NCBI GenBank assembly: GCA_020638365.1
Contig: JACKIQ010000001.1
Coordinates: 496,001-560,000 of the forward strand
Direction of reading: 5' to 3'
From: Rhodospirillales bacterium
GTDB taxonomy: Bacteria > Pseudomonadota > Alphaproteobacteria > Micavibrionales > Micavibrionaceae
Length of the DNA: 64,000 bases
Of the stretch, positions 8,193 to 16,025 are shown piece by piece. The notes under the pieces were generated by a model. That model worked only from the letters and a program-made list of their open reading frames with translations, ran no database searches and was not told the DNA's origin. Position numbers and translations under genes: made by a program. Every line of letters begins with the position of its first letter. Position 1 is the stretch's first letter.

Positions 8193-8263
8193 TTCCTTTT
8201 TCCTTTCCTTCCGGGCTTATCCGGCTGCTGCGGCCTTGTCCTCATATTTCGGACGAGAGCCAT
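8189..8263 (-). CDS. Possible 24-residue basic peptide ending on the rplQ start
   Basis: An ATG-initiated frame encodes a very basic peptide starting MALVRNMRTRPQQ and ending GRKGKRK. Its TGA overlaps the rplQ ATG in an ATGA junction, the arrangement used for translational coupling. The ribosome site is weak (GGAAA, spacing about 6 to 9). It could be a leader peptide for rplQ or chance. Confidence 0.2.
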   Translation of the reverse strand: MALVRNMRTRPQQPDKPGRKGKRK

Positions 8264-8340
8264 TTTAATTTCCGTCTGACACTTGCCCTTTCACAGGCCG
8301 TTCTGCAGAGGAGCGGACACATCGTCCTTTTATTGACGTG

Positions 8341-8370
8341 CAGGCCGGAAAAAACAGGTTTTCCGGCCTG
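8341..8370 (-). terminator. Stem-loop between rpoA and rplQ
   Basis: A perfect 12-bp stem (CAGGCCGGAAAA with TTTTCCGGCCTG) closes a 6-base loop 13 bases after the rpoA stop. There is no T-tract beyond the stem, so it may act as a partial terminator or a transcript-end stabiliser that lowers rplQ relative to rpoA. Confidence 0.5.
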
Positions 8371-8382
8371 TACGCGTATTCC

Positions 8383-9402
8383 TTAGAATTGCTGCTCGTC
8401 AATTTTACGAACGAGGTCTTCAATATTTTCAGGCGGCCAGCCTTCGACCTGCATGCCGAGATGAAGTCCGAACATGCCAAGCACTTCCTTGATTTCGTTC
8501 AAGGATTTACGGCCGAAGTTCGGGGTACGGAGCATGTCGCTTTCGGATTTCTGAACGAGGTCGCCGATATAGATGATATTGTCGTTTTTGAGGCAGTTCG
8601 CGCTGCGGACAGACAATTCCAGCTCTTCGACTTTCTTGAGCAGGTTGCGGTTGAAGGGCAGTTCTTCCTCTTCGGACTTTTCCTTGACTTCCTGTGGCTC
8701 TTCGAAGTTCACGAAGACCTGAAGCTGATCCTGCAGGATGCGTGCGGCAAACGCCACGGAATCCTCGGGGCTGATGACGCCGTTGGTTTCAACGGAGAGA
8801 GTCAGCTTGTCATAATCGGTGATCTGCCCCACGCGTGTATCGGTCACTTCGTAGGTGACCTTACGAACGGGCGAAAATACGCTGTCGATCGGAATAAGGC
8901 CGACAGGTGCCTCTTCGGGGCGGTTCGCGGATGCCGGACGGTACCCTTTCCCGGTGTTGACGGTCATTTCCATGCTCAGTTTCGCGCCCTTGTCCAAGGT
9001 GCAGATGATGAGATCCGGATTCATGATTTCAATGTCGGCACCGGCCTCAATCTGTGCGGCAGTCACTTCGCAGGGACCTTCGGCCGACAGGCGCATTTTC
9101 TTCGGGCCTTCGGAGTGCATCCGCACACTTAAAGCCTTCAGGTTCAGGATAATGTCGGTGACATCCTCGCGCACACCTTCGATCGAGGAGAATTCGTGCA
9201 GAACGCCCTCAATCTGGACGGCCGTTACAGCCGCGCCCTGAAGAGAGGAGAGGAGAATGCGGCGCAGAGCGTTACCCAATGTCAGACCAAAGCCGCGTTC
9301 CAGCGGTTCGGCTACGACGACGCCCGTGTTGGGCTGGCGGCTCGGCTTGATATCGAGTTTCGCGGGTTTAATCAACTCTTGCCAGTTTTTCTGTATCAAC
9401 AT
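8383..9402 (-). CDS. rpoA: DNA-directed RNA polymerase subunit alpha
   Basis: Scaffold of RNA polymerase. The 339-residue protein has the N-terminal dimerisation domain (residues about 1-235, with ERGFGLTLGNALRRILLSS) and the C-terminal domain that contacts UP elements and activators (ELELSVRSANCLKNDNI, then RTPNFGRKSLNEIKEVL). The two are joined by a very acidic linker (EEPQEVKEKSEEEELP). It lies in the conserved rpsM-rpsK-rpoA-rplQ order. Length matches the alphaproteobacterial form. Confidence 0.98.
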   Translation of the reverse strand: MLIQKNWQELIKPAKLDIKPSRQPNTGVVVAEPLERGFGLTLGNALRRILLSSLQGAAVTAVQIEGVLHEFSSIEGVREDVTDIILNLKALSVRMHSEGPKKMRLSAEGPCEVTAAQIEAGADIEIMNPDLIICTLDKGAKLSMEMTVNTGKGYRPASANRPEEAPVGLIPIDSVFSPVRKVTYEVTDTRVGQITDYDKLTLSVETNGVISPEDSVAFAARILQDQLQVFVNFEEPQEVKEKSEEEELPFNRNLLKKVEELELSVRSANCLKNDNIIYIGDLVQKSESDMLRTPNFGRKSLNEIKEVLGMFGLHLGMQVEGWPPENIEDLVRKIDEQQF

Positions 9403-9459
9403 GTGTCTTGCTCTTTTTGTTAAAGTGCTGTGGTGTAAACAATTCCCTTCGCAGCGCGT

Positions 9460-9843
9460 TTAGACGCGGCGGCGTTTGGGCGGGCGGCAACCGTTGTGCG
9501 GCACCGGAGTCACGTCCTTGATCGACTTGATCAGGAAACCGACCATCTGCAACGCGCGAAGGGCCGATTCGCGACCGGAACCAGGACCTTTTACGAGGAC
9601 GTCCAGTTCCTTCATGCCATGTTCCTGCGCCTTGCGGCCTGCGTCTTCGGCGGCCATCTGCGCGGCGTAGGGCGTCGATTTACGCGAACCTTTAAAGCCC
9701 ATCGTGCCGGAAGAGGACCATGAGACGACATTGCCCTGCTCATCGCTGATGGTGATGATCGTGTTGTTGAACGTGGAGTTCACATGCGCGATCCCCGCGG
9801 CGATGTTTTTCTTTTCTTTTCTTTTGGTTCTTGGTGCAGCCAT
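9460..9843 (-). CDS. rpsK: 30S ribosomal protein S11
   Basis: Platform protein of the small subunit near the Shine-Dalgarno binding site. The 127 residues include NSTFNNTIITISDEQGN, SSGTMGFKGSRKSTPYAAQ and the C-terminal PVPHNGCRPPKRRRV, all diagnostic. Length equals the family norm, with no extension. It lies 13 bases after rpsM, consistent with one transcript. Confidence 0.98.
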   Translation of the reverse strand: MAAPRTKRKEKKNIAAGIAHVNSTFNNTIITISDEQGNVVSWSSSGTMGFKGSRKSTPYAAQMAAEDAGRKAQEHGMKELDVLVKGPGSGRESALRALQMVGFLIKSIKDVTPVPHNGCRPPKRRRV

Positions 9844-9856
9844 TGTTCAAGCCTCC

Positions 9857-10228
9857 TTATTTCTTCTTGCCGGCGATCGGTTTTGCCGGACCTTTACGGG
9901 TACGCGCATTCGTAATCGTGCGCTGGCCGCGGACGGGAAGACCCGAGCGGTGGCGCAGACCACGGTAGCAGCGCATGTCCATAAGGCGCTTGATGTTCAT
10001 GGAGATGTCGCGGCGAAGATCGCCCTCGATCTTGTATCCGCCCTTTTCGATTTCGGTCCTGATCTGGTTGAGGGTATCCTCGTCGGCCTGCCCCATGCGC
10101 TGTTGCACATCTATACCAAGCTTTTCGCAGATCTTGAATGCGGTGGTGCGTCCGATGCCGTGAATATAGGTCAGGGCAATGGGAATGCGTTTATTGTCGG
10201 GTACGTTGACCCCAGCAATACGTGCCAT
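9857..10228 (-). CDS. rpsM: 30S ribosomal protein S13
   Basis: Head protein of the small subunit that forms bridges to the large subunit and contacts P-site tRNA. It is 123 residues with the typical MARIAGVNVPDNKRIPIALTYI start, the helix-two-turn-helix region, and the basic tail LRHRSGLPVRGQRTITNARTRKG. It is the first gene of the alpha operon and is preceded by a promoter about 170 bases upstream. rpmJ, which often sits before rpsM in other bacteria, is absent. Confidence 0.98.
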   Translation of the reverse strand: MARIAGVNVPDNKRIPIALTYIHGIGRTTAFKICEKLGIDVQQRMGQADEDTLNQIRTEIEKGGYKIEGDLRRDISMNIKRLMDMRCYRGLRHRSGLPVRGQRTITNARTRKGPAKPIAGKKK

Positions 10229-10397
10229 AGTCTATCCTTTCAAATTTTTTCGAGTTGGAGCCCCTTGCTCCTTCCCAGTCCAAACCGTATACGGCTCCGT
10301 GCGTTAAACTTACACCGCGCCGGTTTGTAAACCTGTTCACGCAGGCCGGGCGGAGCATATCCGCGCAGGCGCACGCCTCCCATTAACGGGATGCCGC

Positions 10398-10425
10398 ATT
10401 ATAGGAATTCGCGCCTTTGCGTCAA
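10398..10425 (-). promoter_or_regulatory. Promoter of the rpsM-rpsK-rpoA-rplQ operon
   Basis: On the minus strand TTGACG and a perfect TATAAT are spaced 16 bases. The start would fall near 10391, giving a leader of about 160 bases before rpsM, room for translational feedback by a ribosomal protein. No clear repressor fold was identified in that leader. Confidence 0.75.
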
Positions 10426-10501
10426 CATAATTAATGGCTCTTTTCCTGTTTTTGGCTGTTTTTTCGACTTTCAAGAGAAAAACACCCAAAACCAAGGCTT
10501 T

Positions 10502-11380
10502 TCAACTCTCCGGGTGGCTTCTGGCGTGGATTTTTCCATCAGACCGGACAAAGCCCCGATGCATCCCGGCGCACCGGTAATCAAGGCGGATTTCGCCTTT
10601 TTTGTTCAAGGCGATCAGGCCGCCCCAGCCTCCTGAGGCCTTGATCCCATCCAGAACTTTGCCGGTGGCCGCTTCCAGAGTTTCGCCCTTATAGGCGCAG
10701 AGGGCGCGGACATCGTACGCCGCCACGGCCCGCATGAAGTATTCGCCGAAGCCTGTGGTGGAGACAGCGATATCCGCGTCCGCCCATGTCGCCGCGCCGA
10801 TGATGGGCGAGTCGCCAACACGTCCGGCCTTTTTTCCGACAAGGCCGCCTGTGGAGGTCGCGGCGGCAAGGTGGCCGTCCTTATCCAGCGCGATAGCTCC
10901 AACCGTGCCGTGGATGGACGCGCTTTTCGGGACCTGGGATTCCGTGTGGGACGGGGTGAAGTATGATTGGGGGTCGTCCAGACGCTCTATTCCGGCTTCG
11001 TCCATAAAGCGCTCGGCCCCGGTTCCGGCGAGCAGAACATGCGGAGTCTTTTCCATGACGGCGCGGGCGGCCAGAACCGGGTTTTTTACAGCACGCACGG
11101 CCGCAATCGCGCCGGCTTTTCCGGTTTTCCCGTCCATGACGGAAGCATCGAGTTCATAGTCGCCCTCGCTGTTCGGGCCGGCGCCTTTTCCTGCGATGAA
11201 CAGGCCCGAGTTTTCCATCATTATGACCGCTTGCGTTACGGCAGCCAGCGCACTTTGCCCTTGAGCAAGATTTTTACTTCCGGCATTGAGAACTTCGTGA
11301 AGAGCGTGGGTGTGCGCTTCGTAATCGCGAGCGTCCTGAAACGCTCCGCCGTGAATGACAAGTGTGAACTTCTGGCTCAT
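10502..11380 (-). CDS. Isoaspartyl peptidase / plant-type L-asparaginase (Ntn hydrolase)
   Basis: Likely hydrolyses beta-aspartyl (isoAsp) dipeptides and/or asparagine. The 292-residue precursor starts with the family signature FTLVIHGGA and has GKGAGPNSEGDYELDASVMDG. The autoproteolysis site HGTVGAIALD makes Thr159 the expected new N-terminal nucleophile of the beta chain. ATSTGG at about 174-179 and the glycine-rich GFGEYFMR loop also match. No signal peptide is visible, so it is probably cytoplasmic. It starts 9 bases after adk, so it is probably on the secY-adk transcript although it has no known link to ribosomes. Its own downstream side is the rpsM promoter region. Confidence 0.9.
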   Translation of the reverse strand: MSQKFTLVIHGGAFQDARDYEAHTHALHEVLNAGSKNLAQGQSALAAVTQAVIMMENSGLFIAGKGAGPNSEGDYELDASVMDGKTGKAGAIAAVRAVKNPVLAARAVMEKTPHVLLAGTGAERFMDEAGIERLDDPQSYFTPSHTESQVPKSASIHGTVGAIALDKDGHLAAATSTGGLVGKKAGRVGDSPIIGAATWADADIAVSTTGFGEYFMRAVAAYDVRALCAYKGETLEAATGKVLDGIKASGGWGGLIALNKKGEIRLDYRCAGMHRGFVRSDGKIHARSHPES

Positions 11381-11389
11381 TCTCTCAGG

Positions 11390-11977
11390 TCAGTGTTTTT
11401 TGGGCGGTTCAATGTTCAGAATCGATTCGATTTTCGCACTGACTTTTTCAATAGGCATCATGCCGTCGATTTTACGCAACAGTCCTTTTCCCTCGAAATA
11501 CGGAAGAACGGGCGCGGTTTTTGCGCGGTACTCGCCCAAACGCTTCTTGAGGACTTCTTCGTTATCGTCGCTGCGTGCGCCTCCGGTTTCCTTCGCACGA
11601 TTGCGGATGCGGTCGATCAACGCATTTTCGTCCACTTCGAGGACCAGAACATGATCAATCTTGCGCGCCATGTGGCCAAGCATGTCATCAAGGGCCTGAG
11701 CCTGAGGGATCGTGCGCGGAAAACCATCGAGGATAAAGCCGTTCTCACAATCAGGCTGGCTGACGCAGTTTCCTATCAGTTCGATCATAATGTCATCGGA
11801 CACGAGTTGGCCTGCGTCCATGATGGATTTCAACTTCAGGCCCAGTTCAGAGCAGCTGGATACTTCGGAGCGGAGCATATCACCCGTCGAGAGATGCTTG
11901 AGATTATATAAATCCTGCAACCTTTCGGCCTGGGTCCCCTTTCCCGCACCCGGCGGCCCGAAAATTATAATATTCAT
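11390..11977 (-). CDS. adk: Adenylate kinase
   Basis: Interconverts ATP + AMP and 2 ADP. The 195-residue protein has the P-loop GPPGAGKGTQ at residues 7-16, the AMP-site segment HLSTGDMLR and DGFPRTIPQAQAL. The LID is the short form (RAKETGGARSDDNEEVLKKRL) without zinc cysteines, as usual in Alphaproteobacteria, which explains its smaller size than the 214-residue E. coli enzyme. The secY-adk order is ancestral. The gap to secY is about 33 bases. Confidence 0.97.
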   Translation of the reverse strand: MNIIIFGPPGAGKGTQAERLQDLYNLKHLSTGDMLRSEVSSCSELGLKLKSIMDAGQLVSDDIMIELIGNCVSQPDCENGFILDGFPRTIPQAQALDDMLGHMARKIDHVLVLEVDENALIDRIRNRAKETGGARSDDNEEVLKKRLGEYRAKTAPVLPYFEGKGLLRKIDGMMPIEKVSAKIESILNIEPPKKH

Positions 11978-12010
11978 GTTCCCTGTCTCCTCAAGTTTAC
12001 GGGGTTTGCC

Positions 12011-13369
12011 TTACCTGCGGCGCCTTCCGGACGATGCGCCACGCAATTTCGCTTTTTTGATCAACCCTTCATACTGATGCGCGATCAGGTGAGAATGGAT
12101 CTGGGCCACCGTGTCCATTGTTACACTGACCACAATCAGAAGGCTGGTCCCGCCGAAATAGAACGGCATGTTATATTGCGAAACCATGAATTCCGGCAGG
12201 AGGCAGATGAAGACGAGATAGATTGAGCCAACAACCGTAATCCGGGTCAGGACGTAATCAAAATAATCTGCCGTATGCTTGCCGGGGCGCATGCCGGGGA
12301 CGAACCCGCCGTATTTGCGCAGCGTTTCGGCGTTTTCCTCCGGATTAAACACGATAGCCGTGTAGAAAAAGGCGAAAAACATTACAAGCGCTCCGAACAG
12401 CAGCATGTAAACAGGCTGACCGTGCGCCAGGTAGCGCTGGACATCGGACCAGAAATCCCCTCCATTCGCCCCGGCGAAGTTTATGATCGTGAGGGGGAGC
12501 AGCAGCAAGGAGGACGCGAAAATCGGCGGTATCACACCGGATGTGTTCAACTTAAGTGGTATGTGGTTTGTTTCACCGCCCATAAGCTTGTTGCCCACCT
12601 GTCTTTTTGGGTACTGAACCACGATACGGCGCTGAGCCCGTTCAACGAAAACGATGAGGCCGATGACGGATACCACCATAAGGGTGATGAGCAGAAGAAC
12701 GAAGGGGCTGATCGTTCCCTGCCGCCCCAACTCCAGCGTGGCTCCTATGGCGCGCGGCAGTTCCGCGACGATCCCGGCGAAAATGATCAGTGAGGTTCCA
12801 TTGCCGACTCCGCGCTGGGTGATCTGTTCGCCCAGCCACATCAGGAAGACGGTTCCTCCAACGATCGTGATGACGGTGGACATGCGGAAGAAAAAGCCGG
12901 GATCAAGAACGGCCGAACCACTTTGTCCCTGCATGGATTCCAGCCCTACCGCCAGACCGTATGCCTGTACGGAGGCGAGAAGTACAGTCAGATACCGGGT
13001 GTACTGGTTGATCTTCATGCGGCCGACTTCGCCTTCCTTTTTCAACTCCTCCAGATTCTTGAAGATGGAGGTGGCGAGTTGCATGATAATGGACGCCGAA
13101 ATGTAGGGCATGATGTTGAGTGCAAAGATTGTCATGCGCTGCAACGCGCCGCCGGAGAACATGTTGAACATGTCGAGAATTCCGCCGCCTTTTTGCGTGA
13201 AAATCTCATTCCAGACACGGATGTCGATGCCCGGAACAGGGATGTAGGTTCCCAGACGATAGACCAGTAAAGCGCCAAGAACAAAAAAGATTCGTTTCTT
13301 TAACTCCGTTGCTTTTGCAAGCGCACCCCAATTTGCGTTTCGCGCGAGTTGCTCGGCCGCCGATGCCAT
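12011..13369 (-). CDS. secY: Preprotein translocase subunit SecY
   Basis: Main channel protein of the Sec translocon. The 452 residues form ten hydrophobic segments. Diagnostic stretches are GTYIPVPGID after TM1, IMPYISASIIMQL (TM2 area), a GEQITQRGVGNGTSLIIFAGI loop, and the cytoplasmic loop YPKRQVGNKLMGGETNHIPLKLN. It normally follows rplO directly; here two unrelated secreted proteins lie between. A candidate promoter sits about 50 bases upstream. secE, its partner, is at the other end of the cluster. Confidence 0.98.
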   Translation of the reverse strand: MASAAEQLARNANWGALAKATELKKRIFFVLGALLVYRLGTYIPVPGIDIRVWNEIFTQKGGGILDMFNMFSGGALQRMTIFALNIMPYISASIIMQLATSIFKNLEELKKEGEVGRMKINQYTRYLTVLLASVQAYGLAVGLESMQGQSGSAVLDPGFFFRMSTVITIVGGTVFLMWLGEQITQRGVGNGTSLIIFAGIVAELPRAIGATLELGRQGTISPFVLLLITLMVVSVIGLIVFVERAQRRIVVQYPKRQVGNKLMGGETNHIPLKLNTSGVIPPIFASSLLLLPLTIINFAGANGGDFWSDVQRYLAHGQPVYMLLFGALVMFFAFFYTAIVFNPEENAETLRKYGGFVPGMRPGKHTADYFDYVLTRITVVGSIYLVFICLLPEFMVSQYNMPFYFGGTSLLIVVSVTMDTVAQIHSHLIAHQYEGLIKKAKLRGASSGRRRR

Positions 13370-13416
13370 TTTAGCTCTCTTTCCGGTTTGTTTATTCCAT
13401 TTAAAACAGTCAATCA

Positions 13417-13445
13417 GTCATAAAGAAAAGAATGCCCCTAGACAA
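13417..13445 (-). promoter_or_regulatory. Candidate secY promoter
   Basis: TTGTCT and TATGAC on the minus strand are 17 bases apart, each matching consensus at 4 of 6. A local promoter would be needed if the terminator after rplO is efficient, because the HExxH gene pair interrupts the spc operon. Confidence 0.4.
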
Positions 13446-13473
13446 GAGAGGAATCAGGGCCTGACCGGAGGAC

Positions 13474-14196
13474 CTAATTTTTGCCCGATCCCAGTTTTTC
13501 GCCCCACTTCCTGCACTTTGAAGCCACGCGCGCGTATTCCTCGGGGCTGTCAATTTTCTGCTGGGTTTTTATGAGATCCTGCACGGCCTGCTTGAAATAG
13601 CGGTCCAACTGGCTTTGAACGTAGGTGTTGAGTCCCTTTTGTGCCGCCTCTATACCGTTTTTTGGGACGGGCTCGATGACCGGGATCGTACCGGCAATTT
13701 TCCGCAGCTGCGCACGCATTTTCTTTTCGTTTTTGCGGTGGAAAAGACGCAGGGCCTGTATGTGCTTCTGTTCGTGCGCCAGAACTTCGCTGTATTCGCA
13801 ACTCCCCTCTTCAAAGTTGCTCGCTACGTGAACTTCCGGGCTGGAGACAAACGTTCCGTGCGCTTCGTGCATGATAACGCAGAACGTCCCGTCTCCAAGC
13901 GGCAGGGTTTCAAAGAGAGTCCGCATGCGCGTTTCCGTCTTGCCGCCGCCCAGCCCAAGAATTTGGCCGCCGCCGGGGGCCTCCGCGTGGCCGATCTGCC
14001 ATTCCGTCATGTCTCTTGCGGACTGGGTTTTTACTATGCTTGTCTCGTTAATATAGGATTTCATGGAAGTTTGCGGGCGGGAGCGAGGACATTTGGCGGC
14101 CCATGCAGGCGTGGAGCAGAGCAAGATTACACCTACAAGCACGAAGCCCCATGCGGACAAGCTTAAAGCACGCACGAAACACTTCTTTCGTACCAT
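13474..14196 (-). CDS. Secreted protein with HExxH motif, putative zinc metallopeptidase (paralogue 1)
   Basis: The 240-residue precursor has a basic start (MVRKK), a long hydrophobic core and an AWAA cleavage region before CPRSRPQTS. The mature part has four spaced cysteines (in CPRS, TFCV, GSCEY and SKCRKW) that could form disulfides. HEQKH (residues 141-145) follows SCEYSEVLA and fits a zinc-protease active-site helix; it is rich in charge downstream (RKNEKKMRAQ). It pairs with a homologous gene 42 bases upstream. I place it near uncharacterised secreted HExxH (DUF922-like) proteins, but that is a guess from the motif. An ATG was preferred to an upstream TTG; its ribosome site is weak. Proteolytic activity is inferred only. 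Confidence 0.8.
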   Translation of the reverse strand: MVRKKCFVRALSLSAWGFVLVGVILLCSTPAWAAKCPRSRPQTSMKSYINETSIVKTQSARDMTEWQIGHAEAPGGGQILGLGGGKTETRMRTLFETLPLGDGTFCVIMHEAHGTFVSSPEVHVASNFEEGSCEYSEVLAHEQKHIQALRLFHRKNEKKMRAQLRKIAGTIPVIEPVPKNGIEAAQKGLNTYVQSQLDRYFKQAVQDLIKTQQKIDSPEEYARVASKCRKWGEKLGSGKN

Positions 14197-14238
14197 GAAC
14201 CGCAAGGAAAGAGAGCCGGGCAAGACTAAAGCGCCCGA

Positions 14239-14949
14239 TTAACGGTTGTAAGCGGAGACGTGATAACTTTCCCAGTTATCGCAGCGCGTGGGAACAAGCA
14301 TGTATTCCAGAGGGTCATCCACCTTGCCCTGCCGGCGGATATAGTCCGGAATGGCCTTTTCCTCCATAAACTTATCCAGGTGAGAGCGGATGATAATCAA
14401 ACTTGCCTCCTGCGCGGAGGGGATCATTTTCTCCCCGACCGGGCCTTGAGGAGGCAGCTTATGAGAAATGCTTTCAAGCTCCCGTTTCAACTGAGGCGCA
14501 TAATCCTTCTGCCATTGCTTGGTCACAGCCACGTGCTTCTTCTCATGCTTGAGGATCTGCTTAAATTCGCAGCTTTCCGGGGGATATTCCTTGGCCACAT
14601 GCACGACTGGCTGAATAAAAAAGCGGAGCGTTATTTTTTCGGCCGTCACGCAGTAGGCGCTGTCGTTATTCCGCAGGGGCGTAAAATTAAATTCCGCCTT
14701 GTAATCGGCCCAGAACGGCCCTCTTCCATCCTGCCCGGTATGCAGACCCAGTACGACCCCCTGCCCCCAGTGGCCGGTCCACGCCGTCAAGTACCATGCG
14801 GATGTACCACGGTAATACTTGGTTTTCAGCACGATCCGCTTGACTTCCGTTTCGGGGTTCGAGCGCGGGCATGATTGCGCCAGAGCGCCATACGCGCCGA
14901 AGATCATTACCGAGGACAGAACGAGGAAAAATAAAGACGTGGAACGCAT
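14239..14949 (-). CDS. Secreted protein with HExxH motif, putative zinc metallopeptidase (paralogue 2)
   Basis: The 236-residue precursor begins MRSTSLFFLVLSS and has an ALAQ cleavage region just before SCPRSNPET. It shares with the next gene the CPRS-P-T start, a central Cys (AYCV), a valine-rich VVHVAKEY strand, SCEFKQIL followed by HEKKH (residues 135-139), and the ending DDPLEY...CDNW. Identity looks low outside these blocks, so the duplication is old or the pair was acquired together. I chose the ATG at 14949, because an in-frame upstream TTG is part of a TTGACA -35 element. The gene is first in a two-gene unit with its own promoter behind the rplO terminator. Catalysis is not proven. 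Confidence 0.8.
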   Translation of the reverse strand: MRSTSLFFLVLSSVMIFGAYGALAQSCPRSNPETEVKRIVLKTKYYRGTSAWYLTAWTGHWGQGVVLGLHTGQDGRGPFWADYKAEFNFTPLRNNDSAYCVTAEKITLRFFIQPVVHVAKEYPPESCEFKQILKHEKKHVAVTKQWQKDYAPQLKRELESISHKLPPQGPVGEKMIPSAQEASLIIIRSHLDKFMEEKAIPDYIRRQGKVDDPLEYMLVPTRCDNWESYHVSAYNR

Positions 14950-14986
14950 GATTTTTACAGAACCCTTGATCAAAAAGCCTTTGGAC

Positions 14987-15015
14987 AGAGTAATCGCGCC
15001 TGTAAAATATGTCAA
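14987..15015 (-). promoter_or_regulatory. Promoter of the HExxH gene pair
   Basis: A perfect TTGACA is spaced 17 bases from TACTCT. The -35 directly follows the T-tract of the rplO terminator, so one unit ends where the next begins. The weak -10 makes strength uncertain. Confidence 0.55.
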
Positions 15016-15052
15016 AAAGAAAAAGCCTTTTGTCTTTGCAGAAAAAGGCTTG
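15011..15052 (-). terminator. Rho-independent terminator after rplO
   Basis: A 9-bp stem (AAGCCTTTT with AAAAGGCTT) is followed on the minus strand by TTTCTTTTT. It ends the S10-spc transcript before secY, an unusual place that reflects the intruding gene pair. Confidence 0.75.
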
Positions 15053-15084
15053 TTTTCTATTATTTTCTTAGCGCTTACAGGTCT

Positions 15085-15654
15085 TTATTCAGAACCTTTG
15101 GCCTTTTTCTTTTCCGCTTTTTTCGCGGGTTTTCTTCCGGATTTCTTCGCTTTTCCCTCTTTTCTGGGGAGCTTTTTGGGATTTTCCGGCTTTTCGGGAG
15201 CCAGTTCAACCTTGCCGCCTGCCTTTTCAACCGCTTCGATCGCGGATTTCGAAGCTTTTGTCAGTTTCAGATCCACCTTCGCGGTTAATTCCCCCTTGGC
15301 CAGCAGTTTGATCCCGTCACGGCGACGCGTGACCACACCAGCCTTCAGAAGGGTGTCCTCGTCAATCGGCTTCTTGGGGTCAAGTTTCTTTGCGTCAATC
15401 GCGGACTGAAGGTTTTTGAGCGTCAGTTCCGTGAGTTTCGTGGCAAAGGCCGTATTGCGGAAACCGATTTTCGGCAGGCGTTGATAGAGGGGCATCTGCC
15501 CGCCTTCAAAACCCTTGATAGCCACGCCCGTGCGCGCCTTTTGCCCCTTGTGACCGGCGCCGCAGGTTTTGCCCTTGCCCGAGCCGATTCCCCGTCCTAC
15601 ACGTGTCTTGGCCGTCTTCGAGCCTTCGCGGGGTTTTAAATCGTTGAGTTTCAT
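15085..15654 (-). CDS. rplO: 50S ribosomal protein L15 with extended tail
   Basis: Large-subunit assembly protein. The N-terminus MKLNDLKPREGSKTAKTRVGRGIGSGKGKT and FEGGQMPLYQRLPKIGF are diagnostic. At 189 residues it is about 40 longer than usual. From about residue 150 it ends in a Lys/Pro/Ala tail (PRKEGKAKKSGRKPAKKAEKKK) of low complexity. It lies 35 bases after rpmD. It is last in the spc unit here, followed by a terminator. Confidence 0.97.
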   Translation of the reverse strand: MKLNDLKPREGSKTAKTRVGRGIGSGKGKTCGAGHKGQKARTGVAIKGFEGGQMPLYQRLPKIGFRNTAFATKLTELTLKNLQSAIDAKKLDPKKPIDEDTLLKAGVVTRRRDGIKLLAKGELTAKVDLKLTKASKSAIEAVEKAGGKVELAPEKPENPKKLPRKEGKAKKSGRKPAKKAEKKKAKGSE

Positions 15655-15689
15655 TGTTCCAAATCCCTAAGTTTTGCGGATTAATGTTT

Positions 15690-15989
15690 TCAGGCCGCCT
15701 CGTCAACTTTCACGAGGTGCGCAACCTTGGCAATCATGCCGCGGACTGCGGGCGTATCCTCAAGAACGCTGGTGCGGTGAAGTTTGTTCAGGCCCAGGCC
15801 GATCAGGGTCGCGCGCTGGTATGCCCTGCGTCCGATCGGCGATCCGATCTGCGTTACGCGAATGGTTTTTCCCGAAGGCTCTTTTTTCTTTGGCGCGGCT
15901 TGCTTTTTTGCAGCCGGTTTTTTTTCTGTCTTTGCTCCGGCTTTTGCCTTAGTCGCCGTTTTCTTCGCTTTTTTCTCTTCTTCAGCCAT
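15690..15989 (-). CDS. rpmD: 50S ribosomal protein L30 with long N-terminal extension
   Basis: The conserved L30 core (KTIRVTQIGSPIGRRAYQRATLIGLGL to the C-terminus) occupies only residues about 41-99. The first 40 residues are an added Lys/Ala-rich arm (AEEEKKAKKTATKAKAGAK and on), absent from standard 60-residue L30. I took the ATG with an AAGGA site 8 bases upstream rather than an in-frame TTG 6 codons earlier. Position between rpsE and rplO is the ancestral one. Confidence 0.95.
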   Translation of the reverse strand: MAEEEKKAKKTATKAKAGAKTEKKPAAKKQAAPKKKEPSGKTIRVTQIGSPIGRRAYQRATLIGLGLNKLHRTSVLEDTPAVRGMIAKVAHLVKVDEAA

Positions 15990-16025
15990 TGTTCGTGTCC
16001 TTAACAATTATATCGTCTTCGGGTT

